DNA of 14,877 nt from Deltaproteobacteria bacterium (lineage in GTDB: Bacteria > Desulfobacterota > DSM-4660 > Desulfatiglandales > HGW-15). This document shows, one piece after another, positions 1 through 5,470 of this stretch. The notes beneath the pieces were generated by a model, which was not told the origin of the DNA, ran no database searches, and saw only the letters and a list, made by a program, of their open reading frames with translations. Position 1 is the first letter of the stretch. The number at the start of each line of letters is the position of its first letter. The translations under genes and the position numbers were made by a program. The stretch spans positions 1 through 14,877 of the forward strand of contig JAFDIX010000023.1 in NCBI GenBank assembly GCA_019307805.1, in the 5' to 3' direction.

Positions 1-19
1 CCTCGGCTTTCCCGAAGGG

Positions 20-143
20 TAAATAAAATGGCAACTTTTCATTCGCTTCATGATGCCACTTTCGGTGAATTCCAAAATGCAAGTTGAAAAGGTGGAAAAG
101 GTCTATCATTATTGATTTTGAATCCATTTTGCCATTTTATTTA
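20..143. repeat. 15-bp inverted repeat pair in the gap downstream of gcvPB
   Basis: TAAATAAAATGGCAA at 20-34 is the exact reverse complement of 129-143, with 94 bp of AT-rich DNA between. The stretch lies just beyond the gcvPB stop codon (160-158) and no gene is visible in it. The loop is too long for an intrinsic terminator. It could be a small mobile or REP-like element, or mark the convergent end of a rightward upstream gene: one frame reads in to a TAA at 20-22, but only six codons are visible. Function is not assigned. Confidence 0.6.
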
Positions 144-157
144 TGCAACTAAAGGGT

Positions 158-1615
158 TTACCCTGTGAGGCAAGGGTGCCTTGCTGCAGTGGTTTCGTCC
201 AATCTCCGGACCTTGCAGCGGGAGGGCGCCTCGCGCAGTATTTCCGGATTCTTCCGGGCCTCCTCCACAATGGCCCTGAAGGCATCAACAAGCAGATCTA
301 TGTCTTCCCTGGACTCCGTCTCCGTGGGTTCAATCATGATAGCGCCATTCACGACGAGGGGGAAATAGATGGTGGGTGGATGAAAACCGTAGTCCATAAG
401 CCGTTTGACCATGTCCAGGGTCGTGATCTTGCCGGCCCTCTGATTTTTATCGGAAAAAACGCATTCATGCATGCAGGGCCTGTCATAGGGGAGGTGAAAT
501 GTTCCCTTGAGCCGCTCTTTGATGTAATTGGCGTTGAGTACAGCAAGCTGGCTGGCCTTTTTCAGGTATTCCGGTCCCATGGTGCGGATATAGCAATAGG
601 CCTTTACCATGACGGCAAAGGATCCGTAAAAGGCATGCAATCTTCCGATGGATTCAGGAAAGTCCCCTGACAGTTCAAAGGCCCCATTCTTTTCAATGAT
701 TCGGGGCACGGGTAAAAAGGGTTCCAGATGACTTCGGACACAGACGGGCCCTGATCCCGGCCCCCCGCCACCATGGGGAGTTGAGAAGGTTTTATGAAGA
801 TTCAGGTGCAGCACATCAACACCGCTTCTGCCCATGTCCACCATGCCCATCATGGCGTTCATGTTTGCGCCGTCACAATAGACCTGTCCGCCCTTTGTGT
901 GGACGATCTCGGCGATGTCTTTGATGTTTTCCTCAAAAAGCCCGAGGGTGTTGGGATTGGTTATCATGATGCCTGCCGTGTCCTCGTCCATGACCTCTTG
1001 GACGGCCTTCACCGAAAGAATGCCTTCTTCGCTTGATTTTACCGGGACAGGACGATACCCGCAAAGAGCGGCACTGGCAGGGTTTGTGCCGTGGGCGGTA
1101 TCCGGAATAATGATCTTTGACGGGGCCGCCCCCTTGGCCCTGTGAAAGGCATGGATGATCAGCATGCCGGCCAGTTCCCCATGGGCGCCCGCCGCAGGTT
1201 GAAGGGTAACGGAGTCCATTCCGGTGATTTCAGCAAGATCCTGTTCCAATTGGGCCATCATCTTGATGGCGCCCTGAGAGAGTGCGTCAGGAAGGAGGGG
1301 GTGGGCCCCGGAAAATCCCGGGAGCATTGCCAGCTTCTCATTGATTTTCGGGTTGTACTTCATGGTGCATGAGCCCAGAGGGTACATGCCGGTATCAACA
1401 CCAAAATTCCAGGTGGAGAGCCTGGTGTAGTGGCGCACCACATCCACCTCACTGAGGTCGGGAAAGTCAGGTCCCTCTCCCGTGAGGGTTTCATCCATGG
1501 GAGAAGGGTCAACGTCCCGACTGGGAAGGGAGAAGCCACATCGTCCCTTCTTCCCCTTTTCCCAGAGCAGGGGTTCCTCAATGATCAGGCCTGTTTTCCC
1601 CTGAGATTCATTCAT
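158..1615 (-). CDS. gcvPB: Glycine dehydrogenase (decarboxylating), subunit 2 (P-protein C-terminal half)
   Basis: This is the PLP-binding half of the two-subunit P-protein. With GcvPA it decarboxylates glycine and passes the aminomethyl group to lipoyl-GcvH in the cytoplasm. The 485-residue product has the family's usual length. Visible landmarks are the N-terminal GMYPLGSCTMKYNPK stretch (about 76-90), LQPAAGAHGE (138-147), DTAHGTNPAS (172-181), the YCDGANMNAM region (246-255) and LNLHKTFSTPHGGGGPG (271-287), whose Lys275 should form the PLP Schiff base. I chose the ATG at 1615: it overlaps the gcvPA stop in an ATGA junction and has GGAG about 8-10 nt upstream. An in-frame extension of 20 codons lies inside gcvPA and does not resemble the family. 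It is last in the leftward operon and translationally coupled to gcvPA. No damage is seen. Confidence 0.96.
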   Translation of the reverse strand: MNESQGKTGLIIEEPLLWEKGKKGRCGFSLPSRDVDPSPMDETLTGEGPDFPDLSEVDVVRHYTRLSTWNFGVDTGMYPLGSCTMKYNPKINEKLAMLPGFSGAHPLLPDALSQGAIKMMAQLEQDLAEITGMDSVTLQPAAGAHGELAGMLIIHAFHRAKGAAPSKIIIPDTAHGTNPASAALCGYRPVPVKSSEEGILSVKAVQEVMDEDTAGIMITNPNTLGLFEENIKDIAEIVHTKGGQVYCDGANMNAMMGMVDMGRSGVDVLHLNLHKTFSTPHGGGGPGSGPVCVRSHLEPFLPVPRIIEKNGAFELSGDFPESIGRLHAFYGSFAVMVKAYCYIRTMGPEYLKKASQLAVLNANYIKERLKGTFHLPYDRPCMHECVFSDKNQRAGKITTLDMVKRLMDYGFHPPTIYFPLVVNGAIMIEPTETESREDIDLLVDAFRAIVEEARKNPEILREAPSRCKVRRLDETTAARHPCLTG

Positions 1616-2943
1616 GATGCTATCTCCATAACCAGGGAGTCCATATCCTCGCGGCTTTTGGTTTCGGTCGCACAAAAGAGGAAATGATTGGCCATTTCCG
1701 GGTAATAGGGCGCGAGGGGGAGCCCGGCAACCATGTTCTTTTTGAAAAGCGTTTTGCGGGTGGCAGAGAAGCCTGCAGGGGCCTCCATTACGAATTCATT
1801 GAATGTGGTCGTGGGAAAGGGTGCTCTGAAGCCGGCCCCTGTAAGGGCGTTTTTAAGATACTCCGCCTTGTCGTGATTGAGCTGTGCAAGGTTCCTTATC
1901 CCGGTGCCACCAAGGGATGCCATGTACATGGCAGCGGCAAGTGCGCACAGGCTGCCATTGGTGCATATATTGGAGGTCGCCTTTTCCCGGCGTATGTGCT
2001 GTTCCCTGGTAGCAAGGGTCAATACGAAACTGCGACTTCCCTCTGCATCCAGGGTTTGCCCGACAAGACGACCGGGCATGTTGCGCACGTACTTCATTTT
2101 ATTGGCAAACATGCCCAGACCCGGGCCGCCGAACCACTGGGGGACACCAAGAGCCTGACCCTCGCCGCAGGCGATGTCCGCCCCCTGCTCCCCGGGGCTT
2201 TTGAGAAGTCCATAGGCAAGGGGTTCCGTAAAGCAGGTAACGGCAAGGGCCTTTTTTTCATGGGCCTTTTCAGCAAGAGCGGCGAGGTCTTCAACACATC
2301 CAAAGAAATTGGGCGACTGCACTGCCACGGCAGCGAGATCATCGGCATCATCCAGTGCAGAGAGATCGGTTCTGCCGTCTTTGTCAAAGGGAAGTTCAAC
2401 CACTTCATAGCCTGTTGGGCTGAGATAGGTCCGGGCCACTTCGCGGTAGTGTGGGTGAACCAGGTTTGAAATGGCCACCCTTTTTCCCTTGCTCACACGA
2501 ATACTCATGAGCAGGGCCTCTGCCAAGGCCATGGCCCCGTCATAGAGGGAGGCATTGGCCACCTCCATTCCCAACAGACGGGCAACAAGCGTCTGGTATT
2601 CATAAATGGCCTGGAGATTCCCCTGGCTCATTTCAGGTTGGTAGGGCGTATAGGATGTGACAAACTCGGACCTGCCCAGTAGGTAGGAGACAGAAGCAGG
2701 AATAAAGTGTTCGTAGGAACCGGCCCCCGTAAATACCTTGAAATGGGGTGATACCGCCATTTCATCAGACAGAGCGGTCATGTGGCGAATCAGCTCCATC
2801 TCGTTCAGGGCCCCGGGCAGATTGAGAGGGCCCTCGTGCCGGCAGTCTTCCGGGACCATGGTAAAGAGATCGTCCAGGCTCTTACACCCAATGGTCTTGA
2901 GCATGGAATGGATATCATCATCCGTGTGGGGCAAGTACCGCAT
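1612..2943 (-). CDS. gcvPA: Glycine dehydrogenase (decarboxylating), subunit 1 (P-protein N-terminal half)
   Basis: This is the N-terminal half of glycine decarboxylase, which pairs with GcvPB to form the active P-protein. The split arrangement is known in Bacillus, Thermus, archaea and many anaerobes; E. coli has one fused GcvP. The 443-residue product carries the family signatures FTGAGSYEHFIP (about 71-82), YTPYQPEMSQGNLQAIYEYQ (98-117), NASLYDGA and, further on, GEGQALGVPQWFGGPGLG and TREQHIRREKATSNICTN. The start ATG at 2943 lies 2 nt after the gcvH stop, and its GGAG ribosome site (5-nt spacing) sits inside the end of gcvH. The downstream end shares four bases with gcvPB. Length and motifs look intact, so an active subunit is expected. 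Confidence 0.96.
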   Translation of the reverse strand: MRYLPHTDDDIHSMLKTIGCKSLDDLFTMVPEDCRHEGPLNLPGALNEMELIRHMTALSDEMAVSPHFKVFTGAGSYEHFIPASVSYLLGRSEFVTSYTPYQPEMSQGNLQAIYEYQTLVARLLGMEVANASLYDGAMALAEALLMSIRVSKGKRVAISNLVHPHYREVARTYLSPTGYEVVELPFDKDGRTDLSALDDADDLAAVAVQSPNFFGCVEDLAALAEKAHEKKALAVTCFTEPLAYGLLKSPGEQGADIACGEGQALGVPQWFGGPGLGMFANKMKYVRNMPGRLVGQTLDAEGSRSFVLTLATREQHIRREKATSNICTNGSLCALAAAMYMASLGGTGIRNLAQLNHDKAEYLKNALTGAGFRAPFPTTTFNEFVMEAPAGFSATRKTLFKKNMVAGLPLAPYYPEMANHFLFCATETKSREDMDSLVMEIAS

Positions 2944-2945
2944 TT

Positions 2946-3350
2946 CTACTCCAGTGTCTCAAGGGTCTGTTTGTAGGCTTCCTTGGTCATGAGGGATTCC
3001 AGTTCACCGGGATCACTCGGCTTTATATCTAACATCCATCCCTTTCCGTAGGGGTCTTGGTTCACCAGTTGGGGTGAATCCTCCAGTTCCACATTTACGG
3101 CGATGATCTCACCGCCCAGGGGCATATACAGCTCTGCCACGGCCTTTACGGATTCCACCGTCCCGAACTCTTCTCCCTTTTCCAGGGTCACCCCCACCTG
3201 GGGTAACTCCACGTAGACGATATCTCCGAGTTGGTTCTGGGCATAGTCGCTGATCCCGCAACGGATGCCGGCCGGGGTGGATTCGGTCCACTCATGATCC
3301 TGGGTGTATCTGAGCACATCCGGAAAATCCATTTCATTGATTTCTTTCAT
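2946..3350 (-). CDS. gcvH: Glycine cleavage system H protein (lipoyl carrier)
   Basis: GcvH carries the aminomethyl and then dihydrolipoyl intermediates between P, T and L proteins on a lipoylated lysine. The 134-residue product has the usual size and the H-protein layout: RYTQDHEWTE near the N terminus, ISDYAQNQLGDIVYVELP, then GTVESVKAVAELYMP, where Lys69 of ESVKA is the predicted lipoylation site, and QDPYGKGWMLDIKP towards the C terminus. The ATG at 3350 has GGGAGG at a 9-nt spacing. A TTG at 3359 in the same frame would sit against the Shine-Dalgarno and adds only three residues. It lies 18 nt after the regulator gene and 2 nt before gcvPA, so it is co-transcribed. No lipoate ligase or LipA/LipB gene is in the window, so lipoylation must come from elsewhere. 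Confidence 0.97.
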   Translation of the reverse strand: MKEINEMDFPDVLRYTQDHEWTESTPAGIRCGISDYAQNQLGDIVYVELPQVGVTLEKGEEFGTVESVKAVAELYMPLGGEIIAVNVELEDSPQLVNQDPYGKGWMLDIKPSDPGELESLMTKEAYKQTLETLE

Positions 3351-3368
3351 CCCATGCAACCTCCCTCA

Positions 3369-3812
3369 TTAGAGAATATAGGGCACCATCAAATTGAAAT
3401 TCTTATAGACAACAAAGGTTTCCACAGATTGTACATCTTCGACCCGGGAAACTTCCCGGGTGTAGAATTCCAGGAGATCATAACCTTCTTTAAGAAAAAC
3501 CACCAGTATCAGGTCATACCGACCGGTGACGACACTGACGGAGACCACGCCGGGCAGTTTGCTGAACTCTTCCCCTTTTTTCACCAGGTCCATGGTCTTG
3601 AGCTTGACCCCGACCATAACCATCCTGTGGTGCGGAATGGCTTCCGGGTTCACGAGACCTGAGATCTCCAGAATACCGGCATCGACCAGCTTATTCACCC
3701 TGGTCCTCACGGTGTTTTCAGAAAGCCCCAGTTCATCCGCAATCTTTTTAAAAGACTTTCTGCCGTCCCTCAGTTGCGAGATGATAGAGATGCTGGTTGC
3801 ATCGATTCGCAT
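3369..3812 (-). CDS. Lrp/AsnC-family transcriptional regulator
   Basis: This is a DNA-binding amino-acid-responsive regulator. The 147-residue form has the family's typical length: an N-terminal winged helix-turn-helix (about 5-50, with DGRKSFKKIADELGLSENT and TRVNKLVDAGIL) and a C-terminal RAM/ACT-like effector domain (about 64-140) containing VVTGRYDLILVV, which matches the ligand-loop position of Lrp proteins. I chose the ATG at 3812, preceded by GGGG at a suitable distance. A TTG at 3866 in frame would add 18 atypical residues and would begin only about 6 nt after the predicted transcription start. It is first in the leftward gcv operon and borders the divergent control region, so autoregulation and control of both gcv arms is the natural inference. 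The effector (glycine, serine or another amino acid) cannot be read from sequence. Confidence 0.93.
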   Translation of the reverse strand: MRIDATSISIISQLRDGRKSFKKIADELGLSENTVRTRVNKLVDAGILEISGLVNPEAIPHHRMVMVGVKLKTMDLVKKGEEFSKLPGVVSVSVVTGRYDLILVVFLKEGYDLLEFYTREVSRVEDVQSVETFVVYKNFNLMVPYIL

Positions 3813-3878
3813 GGTTTCCCCGACCCATTTTCCATTCCCCCGTCCCAGTGAAAGCACGGCAGCCAAGAATGTCTTGGT

Positions 3879-3906
3879 AATATATCAAAATTGATGTTTT
3901 TGTCAA
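3879..3906 (-). promoter_or_regulatory. Sigma70-like promoter for the leftward regulator-gcvHPAPB operon
   Basis: On the minus strand a perfect TTGACA (-35, 3906-3901) is followed after 16 bp by TATATT (-10, 3884-3879). Transcription would start near 3872, giving a 5' untranslated region of about 60 nt before the regulator ATG at 3812. That is too short for a tandem glycine riboswitch, and none is visible. Confidence 0.65.
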
Positions 3907-3947
3907 CATTTTATGATATATTTATGATATCCTCAAAAAATGTTGAC
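3902..3947. promoter_or_regulatory. Candidate operator: 11-bp inverted repeat plus 10-bp direct repeat between divergent promoters
   Basis: GTCAACATTTT (3902-3912) is the exact reverse complement of AAAATGTTGAC (3937-3947), 24 bp apart. Each arm overlaps the -35 box of one of the two divergent promoters. Between the arms TTTATGATAT occurs twice (3910-3919 and 3921-3930) with an 11-bp period, close to one helical turn. Repeated AT-rich sites on one face of the helix suit Lrp/AsnC oligomers, and the regulator gene is next door. Which protein binds is inferred. Confidence 0.55.
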
Positions 3948-3970
3948 TTTTTTATGGAAAAAAGTAATTT
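3943..3970 (+). promoter_or_regulatory. Possible sigma70-like promoter for lpd and the rightward arm
   Basis: TTGACT (3943-3948) is followed after 16 bp by TAATTT (3965-3970). The -35 box is good and the -10 box weak (3 of 6 consensus bases). The predicted start near 3977 leaves about 20-27 nt before the lpd start codon, including GGGAGG at 3981-3986. The weak -10 may indicate dependence on an activator. Confidence 0.45.
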
Positions 3971-3997
3971 AGAACCAATGGGGAGGTTTGTCAGGTT

Positions 3998-5425
3998 GTG
4001 GCCATGAAAATCATCATCGTAGGTGCCGGACCGGGCGGGTATGTGTCGGCCATCAGGGCCGCCCAACTGGGCGCGGAGGTTACCCTCATTGAGAAGGAAA
4101 ATATTGGGGGGACCTGCCTCAATTGGGGCTGTATCCCGTCAAAGGTGCTGAAAAGATCGGCGGAAGTCTTTGAAAGCTTCAGGAGGGCCCGGGAATTCGG
4201 CCTGGTAGTGACAGGGGACGTTCATCCTGACATGGCACTTCTGCAAGGAAGAAAAGAAAAGGTAATACAGGACCAGATGCAGGGGATAGAGGGGCTCCTC
4301 CGGAAACACAAGGTTCGCCTTTTAAGGGGGAGCGCGCTTCTAGAGATCCCCGGACAAATCATCGTCCACAGGTCGGATGAAAAACCCTTTCAAGAGCCCT
4401 ATGACAGGCTGATCCTGGCTACGGGTTCCCAACCGGCTGAGATTCCTTCATGTCCCTTTGACGGCCAAAGGGTCATTTCCAGCAAAGAGGCCCTGTCACT
4501 CCGTGAGATCCCCGGCTCTCTGCTGATCGTGGGCGGGGGTGTTATCGGTTGTGAATTTGCCTTTATCTTCTCATCGCTGGGCACGAAAGTGACCGTTGTG
4601 GAAGCCCTGGACCGGCTCCTGCCATTGCCGAGCGTGGACGGGGACTGCTCAAAGGTGATTCAGCGGGAAATGAAAAAGCGCAAGATTTCCTTCATGCTCA
4701 AAACCGTGGTTGAGGGCATAGAGCAAGATGGGGAAAAAATACGCGCCAGCCTGGGGCCATCTCCCTTGACAGAGGTGCCCGGGCCAAAGACGCCTGTGTC
4801 CCCGGAGGTGGAAAAGGCCCTGGTCTGTGCGGGACGCAGGCCCAATACAGAGGGGATGGACCTTGACAGGGTGGGTGTAAGGAGCGATGAGAAGGGATGG
4901 ATCATAACGGACGAGAGAATGCAGACCTCTGTCGAGGGCGTCTATGCCATTGGGGATGCCCTGGGCCCTTCAAAGGTGATGCTCGCCCACGTGGCCTCCA
5001 GAGAGGGACTGGTCGCTGCTGAAAACGCCATGGGCGGCCACGAGATCATGGATTACCGCGCCGTGCCCGTGGCTATTTTCACCATGCCCGAAGTCGCCAA
5101 TGTGGGCTTGACGGAGATTCAGGCCAAAGAAGAGGGATATGAGGTAAAATCAGACAGTGTCCTTTTTCGCACCCTTGGTAAGGCCCAGGTCATTGGGGAA
5201 ATTGCCGGCCAGGTCAAAATCATTTCAGAGGCCGGGTCAGGGACCATCCTCGGGGTACACATGGTGGGACCCCATGTCACCGATCTTATCGCCGAGGCCA
5301 CCCTTGCCCTGCGGATGGGCTGCACGGCAAAGGATCTTGCCGAAACCATCCACGCCCACCCCACCCTGAGCGAAGTCATGTCTGAGGCCTCCTTTGCGGC
5401 TCTGGGCAGACCTCTGCATGGATGA
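3998..5425 (+). CDS. lpd: Dihydrolipoyl dehydrogenase (glycine cleavage L protein)
   Basis: This FAD disulfide oxidoreductase reoxidises the dihydrolipoyl arm of GcvH with NAD+. The 475-residue product has an N-terminal FAD Rossmann motif (VGAGPGGYVSAIRAAQLG, 8-25), the redox disulfide in GGTCLNWGCIPSK (Cys40 and Cys45), an NAD Rossmann motif (GGGVIGCEFAFIFSSLG, about 179-195), YAIGDALGPSKVMLAHVAS for the second FAD contact, and the C-terminal HAHPTLSE dyad (His454, Glu459). All key residues are present. The start is uncertain by two codons: GTG at 3998 has GGGAGG 11 nt upstream, while ATG at 4004 has a weaker CAGG at 8 nt. It heads the rightward arm, 45 nt before the T-protein fusion. Because it is encoded with gcv genes it is probably the dedicated L protein, though it could also serve 2-oxoacid dehydrogenases. 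Confidence 0.95.
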   Translation: MAMKIIIVGAGPGGYVSAIRAAQLGAEVTLIEKENIGGTCLNWGCIPSKVLKRSAEVFESFRRAREFGLVVTGDVHPDMALLQGRKEKVIQDQMQGIEGLLRKHKVRLLRGSALLEIPGQIIVHRSDEKPFQEPYDRLILATGSQPAEIPSCPFDGQRVISSKEALSLREIPGSLLIVGGGVIGCEFAFIFSSLGTKVTVVEALDRLLPLPSVDGDCSKVIQREMKKRKISFMLKTVVEGIEQDGEKIRASLGPSPLTEVPGPKTPVSPEVEKALVCAGRRPNTEGMDLDRVGVRSDEKGWIITDERMQTSVEGVYAIGDALGPSKVMLAHVASREGLVAAENAMGGHEIMDYRAVPVAIFTMPEVANVGLTEIQAKEEGYEVKSDSVLFRTLGKAQVIGEIAGQVKIISEAGSGTILGVHMVGPHVTDLIAEATLALRMGCTAKDLAETIHAHPTLSEVMSEASFAALGRPLHG

Positions 5426-5470
5426 GGCAAGGACAAAAAAAGAATGGAAAACGACAAGAGGAAAGGGACC

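Noticed and set aside
1684..2469. A 261-codon plus-strand open frame
   Set aside because: It lies wholly antisense to gcvPA, which has all its family motifs. It has no recognisable domain and reads as a shadow of the GC-rich real gene.
3813..3997. Glycine riboswitch, a common control of gcv operons
   Set aside because: Predicted leaders are only about 60 nt (left) and about 20-27 nt (right), and I see no aptamer-like paired glycine domains. A protein-based Lrp-type control is more likely.
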